The notes below the pieces were generated by a model that ran no database searches, had not been told where the DNA came from, and was given only the letters and a program-made list of their open reading frames with translations. Shown piece by piece: positions 52,548-60,883 of a stretch of 64,000 nucleotides of DNA. Origin of the DNA: Chitinophaga agrisoli (GTDB taxonomy: Bacteria > Bacteroidota > Bacteroidia > Chitinophagales > Chitinophagaceae). The stretch lies in the NCBI RefSeq assembly GCF_008386695.1, contig NZ_VUOC01000002.1:798481-862480 (forward strand), read 5' to 3'. Within the stretch, counting starts at the first letter, position 1. Each line of letters starts with the position of its first letter. Position numbers and translations under genes: made by a program.

Positions 52548-52697
52548 TTCTTTTCATCACACACCGGGATGTTTGAAACAGGTGCAGGCAACAGGAAGTC
52601 ACAGCCTTCCTGTTCCTGCCCTTTCATGTATGTTGCGAATAGCTGGTGTGTGATTGTTTGTGACCGCATTCATTCATCCTTCAAGCACCCCAAAAAA

Positions 52698-53330
52698 ATG
52701 AAACTCCTTCGCCCCATTATCTACCTCAGCTTCCTGGGTTATTGGGTGATCACCTTCCTGTTCACCATGCCGGATAATTATATCAGCCTGCAGTACTATA
52801 AACAGAACCAGTGGTTCCAGGCCCTCCTGTTCCAGCGCTGGGGCTTTTTTGCGCCGCCGCCTAATTATGACGAACGCCTGTATTACGAATTCCGCGACAA
52901 ACAAACCCGTCAGACGCAGACCTTTGAAGTACTGGCGCCCATCTGCGACATGAAACAACAGAAAGCCCCTTTTAACTGGCACGAGGATATTGTAGATTAC
53001 CTGCTCTCCGGCAGCATGACCGGTATATCTGATGATCTGAACGAGATGCGGCAGGACCTGCAATTTAAACACCGGCAACAGGCCAGGCAGGCAGCGGATA
53101 CCACCGGCGATCATTCGCTGCGGGAAGGCATCCAGGCAGGCGTTAACTTCCGCACGCTGCAGAATTATGCCGGCATAGTGGCGCAAAAGAACCGTATTGA
53201 TCCTGCCCGTCACGAGGTACGCCTTATCCTCTCCCACCTGCTGCTGTCCAAATTTGCAGACAGGTTCAGTACGGCGCCCCGCCGTGAAGAGGCTTTTTTT
53301 GTCAGTGATTATGTAACGCTTAACCGGTAA
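52698..53330 (+). CDS. SdpA/DUF5819-like single-TM protein
   Basis: 210 residues from the ATG at 52698; the longer frame has no conserved features. One TM helix (about 5-25) is followed by LLFQRWGFFAPPPNYDERLYY (about 43-63, trimmed). The W-x-F-F-x-P block is a shared feature of SdpA (needed to mature the SdpC toxin in Bacillus) and of the DUF5819 proteins that pair with HTTM proteins. The remaining soluble part is polar and helical. It starts 12 bp before the HTTM gene. This is homology by motif and context, not by full-length alignment. Confidence 0.7.
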   Translation: MKLLRPIIYLSFLGYWVITFLFTMPDNYISLQYYKQNQWFQALLFQRWGFFAPPPNYDERLYYEFRDKQTRQTQTFEVLAPICDMKQQKAPFNWHEDIVDYLLSGSMTGISDDLNEMRQDLQFKHRQQARQAADTTGDHSLREGIQAGVNFRTLQNYAGIVAQKNRIDPARHEVRLILSHLLLSKFADRFSTAPRREEAFFVSDYVTLNR

Positions 53331-53342
53331 AACTATTCAGCC

Positions 53343-54281
53343 ATGGCAATTTTCACCTATCTCAAAAACATGGAGGACAAGAACCGATACAGTTTTTACC
53401 TGGCGGTTTTCCGCGTGTTTATCTGTCTGCACCTGATCAAGACCCTGCTGTTCCAATGGTCTTATTTTGATATCCTGTATGGGCCTAATTCCTTTGTGGC
53501 GCCCGTGCCCACTTTTCTTACGGAGTTGCTGGGTATTAACAGCCAGCTGCTGCGGGAGCATTACCATATTTTTATTACGGTATACCTGCTGGTGATCGTT
53601 CTGCATTTGTTTGGTATTGGGAAACATTTCACCGCGCTGCTGCTCTTCCTCTGTTACGAGACACTGCAACGCCTTTGCAACCTGGTACTGAATGGCGGCG
53701 ATAACCTGCTGAAATTTATTATGCTATACATGATCTTTGCGGACAGCTATCAATATTTCAGCATAAAGGCCACCCAGTGGACAAATGATACCCTGCGCCG
53801 CCTGTCGAACCTGGGTAGTAATCTTTGCGTACGGGCGGTCACCATTCATTTTTGTCTTATTTATTTCTGGTCTGCATGGCATAAGATCCATGCGGATGTT
53901 TGGTTCAATGGTGTGGCCACGTACTATACCTTCAGCATTGCGCGGTTTAAGGGCACGCCCTGGAATGACTGGCTGGCGCGTAACGGTTTCTTTGTCACTG
54001 TGTCCACTTATTTTACCCTGCTGGTGGAATGTTATTTTCCGGTGCTGGTATGGTTTAAAAAAACGCGTTTACCGGTGATGATCTGTGGTATAGCGTTGCA
54101 CATTGGGATCTATGTGTTTATGATGATCTATGGGTTTGAGATCATTTTTATCATGACGTATGGATTTTTCTTTAACGATGAAGAATGGCAAGCTTTTCGC
54201 GATAAGGTAGGTAGCTGGATCAAACGAAAAACCCGCTGGCAGATCACGATAGGTCATAACCAGCAGCCAGTCAGGAGTTAA
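53343..54281 (+). CDS. HTTM domain membrane protein (SdpB-like)
   Basis: 312 residues with about six to eight TM helices (for example 28-45, 72-95, 98-118, 125-145, 175-195, 235-260, 262-285). The family pattern of HTTM, related to the membrane part of vitamin K-dependent gamma-carboxylase, includes ALLLFLCYETLQRLCNLVLNGGDNLLKFIMLYMIF and VTIHFCLIYFWSAWHKIHADVWFNG. SdpB of the sporulation-delaying-protein system belongs to this family. It lies 12 bp after the SdpA-like gene and 101 bp before the DCC gene. Confidence 0.9.
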   Translation: MAIFTYLKNMEDKNRYSFYLAVFRVFICLHLIKTLLFQWSYFDILYGPNSFVAPVPTFLTELLGINSQLLREHYHIFITVYLLVIVLHLFGIGKHFTALLLFLCYETLQRLCNLVLNGGDNLLKFIMLYMIFADSYQYFSIKATQWTNDTLRRLSNLGSNLCVRAVTIHFCLIYFWSAWHKIHADVWFNGVATYYTFSIARFKGTPWNDWLARNGFFVTVSTYFTLLVECYFPVLVWFKKTRLPVMICGIALHIGIYVFMMIYGFEIIFIMTYGFFFNDEEWQAFRDKVGSWIKRKTRWQITIGHNQQPVRS

Positions 54282-54382
54282 CTTATGATAATCAACAAAA
54301 ATGTAAAATAAGGGGACAAACCGTCGTGATGCTTTTGACAGTGCCAACTGCGGAGTATCCGCTACACCTAAACACAACTATT

Positions 54383-54784
54383 ATGCGGAACAACATAATC
54401 CTCTACGATGGTAGTTGCGCCTTTTGCAATGCCTTTATCCGCCGGATCATCCATTTAGATTTGGTGCATTTTCAGCTCTGCGATCAGCAAAGCAGGCAAT
54501 TCCGCCCGCTGGCCATGGCCTATTCCCTGCCCCAGGCGGGTGGCCCCGGCCCAGGTACCATTTACCTGCTGCAGGATGGAAAAGTGTATACTAAGACAGC
54601 GGCCATAGGCCGTATACTGGAGGGCTGCCGTCAGCCATACAGTTTCCTGGGCTGGTTGTTGACGATTATCCCCAGCGCTATCAGTAACCCGGTATATGAC
54701 TGGATAGCCCGCCGCCGGCATAAGCTAATGACTACCCACGCCTGTCCGGTGCCTACGGCGGCGATGAAGGAAAGGGTGATCTAG
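54383..54784 (+). CDS. DCC family thiol-disulfide oxidoreductase (DUF393)
   Basis: 133 residues from the ATG at 54383, where the family's N-terminal strand begins. The defining motif is ILYDGSCAFCNAFI (Asp-Gly-x-Cys-x-x-Cys, Cys about 11 and 14) with the later GPGTIYLLQDGKVYTKTAAIGRIL and the C-terminal YDWIARRRHKL. DCC proteins have a thioredoxin-like fold and often sit near HTTM genes in Bacteroidota. It may form or break disulfides for the neighbouring system. The last 22 bp and the bases just after the stop are copied imperfectly 72 bp further on. Confidence 0.92.
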   Translation: MRNNIILYDGSCAFCNAFIRRIIHLDLVHFQLCDQQSRQFRPLAMAYSLPQAGGPGPGTIYLLQDGKVYTKTAAIGRILEGCRQPYSFLGWLLTIIPSAISNPVYDWIARRRHKLMTTHACPVPTAAMKERVI

Positions 54785-54859
54785 GGGGTATAGATGCCTG
54801 ATGAGCAAAAGAATGACACAGGAATTCGATGCCCGATGCAAGAAACGGTGATCCAGGGG
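54763..54859. repeat. Imperfect direct repeat over the DCC gene 3' end
   Basis: GATGAAGGAAAGGGTGATCT at 54763 continues to AGGGG; a second copy starts at 54835, 72 bp away. Twenty-one of 25 positions agree. The first copy includes the last codons and stop of the DCC gene; the second lies in non-coding DNA. Confidence 0.6.
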
Positions 54860-55224
54860 AACAGATACCGCTGATCTCCCGATTATAGGGCGCCTACTGT
54901 AGCGCACCGGCTGGGGGCAAAAGCTGTCTGAAACCTACATCTTTGGACAAGAAAACTGCATTGCAGATCAGGATAAGCCACTGTACCCACAAGCCAGGGT
55001 TTTATAACACCTGGTCAAAGCTTCCTTACGCAATTGGCTCCGCTAATTGAGCTTCAAGCCAAGTTTCCCGGCGTCTGCCCCTCTTCGCCGTAGCCGCCTC
55101 ATTTAGTACCGAGCGCGACCCAAGGCCCCCTAATTCCCAGCCTGTTTGTACCCAATCTGTTAACCGGAAGGGCTAATCCCCCCTATTCCTCCCTTTCCGC
55201 TTTTTAGCACATCAGTTTTTATAT
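54860..55224. other. Intergenic region without a recognised gene
   Basis: About 365 bp between the DCC gene tail repeat and the dihydroorotase-like promoter. Several frames are closed by stops and show no family features. It may be decayed sequence; no element can be named. Confidence 0.45.
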
Positions 55225-55232
55225 TACTTTTG
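55225..55232 (+). promoter_or_regulatory. -7 box TACTTTTG upstream of the dihydroorotase-like gene
   Basis: TAnnTTTG box 56 bp before the ATG at 55289. Confidence 0.5.
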
Positions 55233-55288
55233 CCCCGTACTTTTTTAACGATAAGCAATTACTTAGAGACCGGTTTTATTTGTAAAGC

Positions 55289-56563
55289 ATGCACATATTA
55301 CTTAAAAACGTAAAGGTTGTAGCGCCATCCGCCCCCTTCCATGGGCAGCAGCAAGACATTCTTATTGAAAACGGCATCATCCGCCAGATAGCCCCGGCTA
55401 TCACTGCCGGCAGCGATGCGCAGGTGATCACCGGCGATAACCTGCATGTATCCCTTGGCTGGATGGATGTTTTTGCCCATTTCTGCGATCCCGGGCAGGA
55501 GCATAAGGAAGACCTGCAGACCGGCGCGGCCGCAGCGGCCAAAGGCGGCTTTACCACAGTAATGATCGTGCCCAATACCCAGCCGGCCATCCATACCAAA
55601 CCCCAGGTAGCCTATGTGCTAAGCCAAACCCGCCAGCACGCGGTACAGGTGCTGCCCATTGGCGCGGTGACCAAAAACCTGGAAGGCGCTTCCCTGGCAG
55701 AGATGTATGAAATGAACGAAGCCGGCGCCGTTGCCTTCTCTGACGGTATTAAACCCTTACAATCCCCCGGATTACTGCTCAAGGCCTTACAATATGTAAA
55801 AGCATTTGACGGCACCATTATACAATTGCCTGACGATCAGAGCATTTCTGCGCATGGCCTGATGCATGAAGGCATTTTTTCCACCCAGCTGGGTATGCCC
55901 GGCAAACCTGCCCTGGCAGAGGAGCTGATCATACAGCGGGATATAGAGCTGGCGCAGTATACAGACTCCCGTATCCACTTTACCGGCGTAAGCACGGCCA
56001 AAGCCATTGGCCTGATCGCCAAAGCTAAAGCCAGCGGCCTTAAAGTGACCTGCTCTGTTACGCCCTACCATCTCTCCTTTACAGACGGGGACCTGGTACA
56101 ATACAATACTGATCTGAAAGTGAACCCGCCCCTCCGTACCACGGAAGATGTAGCAGCGCTGAAAGAAGCTGTGTTAAACGGTACGGTGGACTGTTTTGCC
56201 ACCCATCACCTGCCCCAGGACTGGGACGCCAAAGTGCTGGAATTTGAATACGCCAAAAATGGGATGATAGGGCTGGAAAGCTGTTTTGGGGCGCTCCGTA
56301 GACATATTCCCCAATTGCCGCTTGAGCAGCTGATCAACATGCTCAGCGTACAACCCCGTACGATCTTTAACCTGCCGGCCCAGGAAATAAAAGAAGGCGC
56401 TGTAGCCAATCTCACCGTGTTTGACCCAGATGCCAACTGGCAGTTTACGACCGCAGATATTGCATCCCGGTCTAAAAATTCAGCGTATATTGGCACAACG
56501 TTGACAGGTAAAGTGAAAGCGGTCATCAACAATAACCAGGTACTGTTTTCTTCATCCTTATAA
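55289..56563 (+). CDS. Dihydroorotase homologue lacking most metal ligands (PyrX-like)
   Basis: 424 residues, the full amidohydrolase length. The usual PGxxDxHxHxREPG reads LGWMDVFAHFCDPG (Phe62 in place of the first His, His64 kept). From memory of class I enzymes, the other ligand positions read Gln179 in IIQLPDD (usually His), Gly233 in FTGVST (usually His of HVST) and His306 in ATHHLPQ (usually the catalytic Asp of TDH). FSDG still has Asp152. It is therefore probably a non-catalytic partner like Pseudomonas PyrX, or an enzyme with another chemistry. It precedes the DUF4199/glycan genes by 12 bp. Confidence 0.85.
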   Translation: MHILLKNVKVVAPSAPFHGQQQDILIENGIIRQIAPAITAGSDAQVITGDNLHVSLGWMDVFAHFCDPGQEHKEDLQTGAAAAAKGGFTTVMIVPNTQPAIHTKPQVAYVLSQTRQHAVQVLPIGAVTKNLEGASLAEMYEMNEAGAVAFSDGIKPLQSPGLLLKALQYVKAFDGTIIQLPDDQSISAHGLMHEGIFSTQLGMPGKPALAEELIIQRDIELAQYTDSRIHFTGVSTAKAIGLIAKAKASGLKVTCSVTPYHLSFTDGDLVQYNTDLKVNPPLRTTEDVAALKEAVLNGTVDCFATHHLPQDWDAKVLEFEYAKNGMIGLESCFGALRRHIPQLPLEQLINMLSVQPRTIFNLPAQEIKEGAVANLTVFDPDANWQFTTADIASRSKNSAYIGTTLTGKVKAVINNNQVLFSSSL

Positions 56564-56575
56564 ATCCTTGCTACC

Positions 56576-57079
56576 ATGAGTAACAAAAGCCATATTCAAT
56601 ATGGGCTGATAATCAGCGCAATTTTGATACTGTTATCGGTTGTTTTCTATGTACTTAATATGAACCAGGAAAAATGGACACAGTGGATAGGCGTGGTGAT
56701 CATGTTCATTGGGGTGGTGGTTTCCTGTATAGTATATGCCAAAGCGAACAACGGGAATGTTACATTTGGCAATGTTTTTGCGACCGGGTTCAAAACAACG
56801 GCCATTGTGGCGCTGGTGACGGCCTTGTTCGCAGTGATCTTTATTATGATCTTCCCCGACATTAAGGAAAAAGCCCTGGAACAGGCCCGCCTGGATATGG
56901 AGAAGCAGGGACAGTCGGATGCCGCTATTGAACAGGCAATCGATATCACCAAAAGGATGTTCCTGGTGTTCGTGTTAGGGTTCTCAATTTTCTTTAACCT
57001 GTTCTTTGGCGCAATAGCTTCCGTAATAGGAGCCGCCGCCGCCAGGAGGAACCCGCACTACCAGGCGCCTCAAAAATAA
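56576..57079 (+). CDS. DUF4199 family membrane protein
   Basis: 167 residues with four TM helices (about 8-26, 37-55, 73-95, 131-155). The block YAKANNGNVTFGNVFATGFKTTAIVALVTALF is the family signature, and the long soluble loop between helices three and four is acidic and Gln-rich. The function is unknown. It lies between the dihydroorotase-like gene and the GT2 gene with gaps of 12 and 9 bp, so it is part of the glycan operon. It is the second DUF4199 gene in the window. Confidence 0.92.
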   Translation: MSNKSHIQYGLIISAILILLSVVFYVLNMNQEKWTQWIGVVIMFIGVVVSCIVYAKANNGNVTFGNVFATGFKTTAIVALVTALFAVIFIMIFPDIKEKALEQARLDMEKQGQSDAAIEQAIDITKRMFLVFVLGFSIFFNLFFGAIASVIGAAAARRNPHYQAPQK

Positions 57080-57088
57080 AATTGGACA

Positions 57089-58081
57089 ATGAGTATAGAC
57101 ATATCCGTTATCGTTCCCTTAAAAAACGAAGAAGAATCGCTGCCTGAGCTCATGACCTGGATAGACCGGGTGATGCAGGAAAACCAGTTCAGTTACGAAG
57201 TATGGATGGTTGACGATGGCAGTACTGATGATTCATGGGAAGTGATCCAAAGACTGGCAACCGCCTATAAACAGGTGAAGGGAATCCGGTTCCGGCGTAA
57301 CTATGGCAAATCTGCCGCCCTTAACGAGGGTTTCCGCGCCGCCCAGGGGAATGTGGTCATTACCATGGATGCGGACCTGCAGGATAGCCCGGACGAGGTG
57401 CCGGAGCTTTACCGCATGATCGTGGAAGATGGTTTTGACCTGGTAAGCGGCTGGAAAAAGAAACGCTACGATAACGCGATCACCAAAAACCTACCCAGTA
57501 AGCTCTACAACTGGACCACTACCCGTATGAGCGGGGTACACCTGCATGATATGAACTGCGGGCTGAAATCATACCGCAAAAAAGTAGTGAAATCCATTGA
57601 AGTATATGGCGAAATGCACCGTTATATACCCGTGATCGCCAAATGGGCGGGCTTCCGTAAAATTGGCGAGAAACCGGTGGAGCACCGCGCCCGTAAATAC
57701 GGCGTTACCAAATTTGGCCTGGAAAGGTTTATTAACGGGTTCCTGGACCTTGCCTCCATTATGTTCATTGGCAAGTTTGGGAAAAGGCCTATGCACCTTT
57801 TTGGCGCGCTGGGCACCCTGTTCTTTGGTCTTGGTTTTATCATTGCCTTTTACCTGGCCTACGCCAAGATCGTTTTTGATAAATACAATATGACGGACCG
57901 GCCTATATTTTACCTGGCCCTGCTGTTCATGGTAATAGGTTCGCAGCTTTTCCTTACCGGTTTTATTGGCGAGCTGGTAGCCCGCAATGCGCCGGAACGG
58001 AATACCTACCTTATAGAGGAAAAGATTGACGGACAACAGTTATATGCAAAATCAGTAAGCGGAAATCAGTCAGCAACTTGA
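57089..58081 (+). CDS. Glycosyltransferase family 2 (polyprenyl-phosphate sugar transferase-like)
   Basis: 330 residues. GT-A domain with ISVIVPLKNEEESLPEL, MVDDGSTDDSW and the metal site in ITMDADLQDSPDEVP (about 93-107). Two C-terminal TM helices (about 240-262 and 275-298) fit the DPM1/GtrB-type enzymes that load a sugar on undecaprenyl phosphate at the inner membrane. The final GELVARNAPERNTYLIEE is typical of this subgroup. Its stop codon overlaps the TTG start of the next gene (TTGA). Confidence 0.95.
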   Translation: MSIDISVIVPLKNEEESLPELMTWIDRVMQENQFSYEVWMVDDGSTDDSWEVIQRLATAYKQVKGIRFRRNYGKSAALNEGFRAAQGNVVITMDADLQDSPDEVPELYRMIVEDGFDLVSGWKKKRYDNAITKNLPSKLYNWTTTRMSGVHLHDMNCGLKSYRKKVVKSIEVYGEMHRYIPVIAKWAGFRKIGEKPVEHRARKYGVTKFGLERFINGFLDLASIMFIGKFGKRPMHLFGALGTLFFGLGFIIAFYLAYAKIVFDKYNMTDRPIFYLALLFMVIGSQLFLTGFIGELVARNAPERNTYLIEEKIDGQQLYAKSVSGNQSAT

Positions 58082-59211
58082 GCAAAAAGAAGATATTAAT
58101 ACTAGGTACGGCCTACCCTTTCCGTGGAGGCCTGGCAGCTTATAATGAAAGGCTGGCCGAAGAGATGCAGCAAACGGATGACGTGGAGATCTGGACGTTC
58201 ACGGTGCAGTATCCCAACATTGTGTTTCCCGGCAAAAGCCAGTATTCTACTGATCCGGCGCCGGCCAACCTGCGCATCCGCCGCCTTATCAATTCCGTAA
58301 ACCCGCTGAACTGGTGGAAAGTAGGCCGCCAGATCCGCCGCTGGGCGCCAGATCTCATTATCGTAAAATACTGGCTGCCGTTTATGGGGCCCTGTCTGGG
58401 TACCCTGTTACGCCTGGGCAAAAAACGCGGGCATACCAAAGTGGTATCTGTGCTGGATAATGTGGTACCGCATGAGAAGAGGCCCGGCGATGTGCCTTTT
58501 ACCCGTTATTTCCTGAAACCGGTAGATGCTTTTATTGCCATGAGCCAGTCTGTGTTGAATGATCTCCGGCAATTTGAGCCTGCTAAACCAGCTTCGCTCA
58601 TCCCCCACCCTATCTATGATAATTATGGGGCGATCGTATCTAAAGCAGCCGCCAGGGCACATTTACAACTGGACAATAATAAACGCTATATCCTGTTCTT
58701 TGGCTTTATACGCCAGTATAAAGGCCTGGACCTGCTGTTACAGGCCATGGCAGAGGAGCCCATGCGCAAACTGGATATCCATTTAATAGTAGCCGGCGAG
58801 TTCTATGAAGACGCCGCCCCCTACCAGCAGTTGTTACAACAGCTACAGCTGGGCGATAGGGTGCTGATGCATACAGACTTTATTCCCAATGAGGCGGTGA
58901 AGTATTATTTCTGCGCGGCAGACCTGGTAGTACAGCCTTATAAAAGCGCCACCCAGAGCGGCATTTCACAGATCGCCTACCATTTTGAGAAACCCATGGT
59001 GGTGACCAATGTAGGCGGGCTGGTAGAGATGGTGCCGGATGGCAAGGTAGGTTTCCAGTGCGAGCCGGAGCCGCCCGCTATTGCGGCAGCCGTGGAAAAG
59101 TATTATGTGCAGGATCGTGAGGCAGATATGACCGCCGCACTGCGCGAGGAGAAGAAACAATATTCGTGGGAAAGGATGGCGGCTGAGATATACGCGTTGA
59201 GTAAAAAGTAA
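58078..59211 (+). CDS. Glycosyltransferase family 4/1
   Basis: 377 residues; the start is a TTG that overlaps the GT2 stop codon, which marks translational coupling. The GT-B fold has an N-terminal ILILGTAYPFRGGLAAYNERL and the C-terminal donor-binding region with ILFFGFIRQYKGLDLLLQAM, IVAGEFYED, and PYKSATQSGISQIAYHFEKPMVVTNVGGL. It adds a sugar to a growing polysaccharide or lipid-linked glycan in the cytoplasm. Acceptor and donor are unknown, but GDP-heptose made by the downstream genes is a likely donor (inference). Confidence 0.95.
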   Translation: MSKKKILILGTAYPFRGGLAAYNERLAEEMQQTDDVEIWTFTVQYPNIVFPGKSQYSTDPAPANLRIRRLINSVNPLNWWKVGRQIRRWAPDLIIVKYWLPFMGPCLGTLLRLGKKRGHTKVVSVLDNVVPHEKRPGDVPFTRYFLKPVDAFIAMSQSVLNDLRQFEPAKPASLIPHPIYDNYGAIVSKAAARAHLQLDNNKRYILFFGFIRQYKGLDLLLQAMAEEPMRKLDIHLIVAGEFYEDAAPYQQLLQQLQLGDRVLMHTDFIPNEAVKYYFCAADLVVQPYKSATQSGISQIAYHFEKPMVVTNVGGLVEMVPDGKVGFQCEPEPPAIAAAVEKYYVQDREADMTAALREEKKQYSWERMAAEIYALSKK

Positions 59212-59219
59212 AAAAGAAG

Positions 59220-60239
59220 ATGATTTACAGAAGTAAAGCACCATTACGTATAGGCCTGGCCGGTGGCGGCACAGATGTGAGCCCGTATTCCGATCTGTAT
59301 GGCGGGGCCATCCTCAATGCCACCATTTCACTGTATGCCAGGGCGGCCATAGAGCCATTGGCAACGCCCCAGGCCATCTTTGAATCCGCAGACAGGAAAG
59401 AGAGCGCCATTTGCGACGCGGTATACCCGTTGCCCCTGGATGGCAACCTGGACCTGTTAAAAGGTATTGTGAACAGGATCGTGCAGGATTATGGCCCGCT
59501 GCCCTCCGGCTTTAAGCTTACCACACATGTGGACGCGCCTGCCGGCTCCGGTTTGGGCACTTCCTCTACGCTGGTGGTGGCGGCGCTGGGCGCTTTTGCG
59601 GAATGGCTGAAGCTACCCCTGGGCGAGTATGATATGGCCCATCTGGCCTATTGTATAGAACGCGAGGACCTGCAACAGGCAGGCGGCAAACAGGATCAGT
59701 ATGCAGCCACTTTTGGCGGCGTAAACTTTATGGAGTTCTATGGCGATAAGGTGATCGTGAATCCCCTGCGTATCAAAGAAACTTACCTGCATGAGCTGGA
59801 GAATAACCTGGTGCTATTTTATACTGCCACCAGCCGGCTCTCATCTTCGATTATATCTGAGCAGCAAAAGAATGTGACCGAGAAAAAAGAGACCTCTATA
59901 GAAGCCATGCACCAGCTGAAGGAGCAGGCCGTGATGATGAAGGAGGCGCTGCTGCGTGGTAACATTAACCAGATAGGTGAGATACTGGATTATGGCTTTA
60001 CGTATAAGAAACAGATGGCGCATAATATCACCAATCCCCTGCTGGATGAGATCTATACCGCGGCAAAAGCGGCAGGCGCCAGCGGCGGCAAGATCTCCGG
60101 TGCAGGCGGCGGCGGTTTTATGACATTCTATTGTCCGCAGAATAGCCGTTTTGCGGTGGTAGAAGCGCTGAAAGCCTTTGGAGGCGATGTGAAGCGGTAT
60201 AGTTTTATACAGCAGGGTATACAGACCTGGTGTATGTAG
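59220..60239 (+). CDS. hddA: GHMP kinase, D-glycero-alpha-D-manno-heptose-7-phosphate kinase
   Basis: 339 residues of the GHMP superfamily. The N-terminus KAPLRIGLAGGGTDVSPYSDLYGG is characteristic of HddA-type heptose kinases. The ATP-binding motif is DAPAGSGLGTSSTLVVA (about 105-121), and GGKISGAGGGGFMTFYC is the third GHMP motif. It phosphorylates heptose-7-phosphate at C1 in the alpha configuration. The following genes supply the rest of the GDP-heptose pathway. Confidence 0.93.
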   Translation: MIYRSKAPLRIGLAGGGTDVSPYSDLYGGAILNATISLYARAAIEPLATPQAIFESADRKESAICDAVYPLPLDGNLDLLKGIVNRIVQDYGPLPSGFKLTTHVDAPAGSGLGTSSTLVVAALGAFAEWLKLPLGEYDMAHLAYCIEREDLQQAGGKQDQYAATFGGVNFMEFYGDKVIVNPLRIKETYLHELENNLVLFYTATSRLSSSIISEQQKNVTEKKETSIEAMHQLKEQAVMMKEALLRGNINQIGEILDYGFTYKKQMAHNITNPLLDEIYTAAKAAGASGGKISGAGGGGFMTFYCPQNSRFAVVEALKAFGGDVKRYSFIQQGIQTWCM

Positions 60240-60241
60240 CC

Positions 60242-60265
60242 AATGTGCTGATGTGCTAATGATGG
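60242..60265. repeat. ATGTGC-type dispersed repeat copy
   Basis: The short gap between hddA and gmhA holds ATGTGCTGATGTGCTAATGATGG-like sequence that agrees at about 20 of 23 positions with 51437-51459. Confidence 0.55.
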
Positions 60266-60301
60266 AAGAATGCGCGCTATTAAATGATTAAAATTATTGG
60301 C

Positions 60302-60883
60302 ATGAGCCTGATAGAAAAGATATCGAATACCATACAGGAAAGTATTAAAGTAAAGCAGGCTATTATTGGCGATGCGGCGCTGCTTGGTACTATACAACAG
60401 GTGGCGGAAGCTATTACCAAAAGCCTGCAGGATAATAAGAAGATCCTGTTCTGTGGTAACGGCGGCAGCGCGGCAGATGCGCAACACCTGGCTGCGGAGT
60501 TCTCCGGCAGGTTCTATAAAGACCGTACGCCGCTATATGCGGAGGCGCTGCATTGCAATACCTCCTATATGACTGCCGTGGGTAATGACTATGGGTATGA
60601 GCAGGTATATGCCCGTATTTTGCGCGGTATTGGTCAGCCGGGGGATGTGCTGGTAGGCATCTCTACTTCCGGCAATTCGCAGAATATATTGGAGGCTTAT
60701 AAAGTAGCGAAGGACAAAGGCATGATCATCATCAGCATGACCGGCCAGACGGGCGGTAAAATGAAGGACGACAGCAACTATCTGATTAATATACCTTCCA
60801 CGGACACGCCCCGTATCCAGGAATCACATATCACCGTGGGCCATATCATTTGCGAGATCGTAGAAAACAACCTGTTCCCATGA
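60302..60883 (+). CDS. gmhA: Phosphoheptose isomerase (SIS domain)
   Basis: 193 residues from the ATG at 60302 (an in-frame ATG at 60284 is possible). A single SIS domain with the GmhA features KKILFCGNGGSAADAQHLAAEF, the active-site region GNDYGYEQVY, and LVGISTSGNSQNILEAYKVAK. It converts sedoheptulose-7-phosphate to D-glycero-D-manno-heptose-7-phosphate, the first step of GDP-heptose synthesis. Its stop overlaps the start of hddC (ATGA), so the two are coupled. Confidence 0.94.
   Translation: MSLIEKISNTIQESIKVKQAIIGDAALLGTIQQVAEAITKSLQDNKKILFCGNGGSAADAQHLAAEFSGRFYKDRTPLYAEALHCNTSYMTAVGNDYGYEQVYARILRGIGQPGDVLVGISTSGNSQNILEAYKVAKDKGMIIISMTGQTGGKMKDDSNYLINIPSTDTPRIQESHITVGHIICEIVENNLFP

Noticed and set aside
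54838-54848. Third match to the GCAAGAAACGG part of the Ada-type element
   Set aside because: It lies in the imperfect duplication behind the DCC gene, lacks the GTTG end and has no TAnnTTTG box or gene start behind it.
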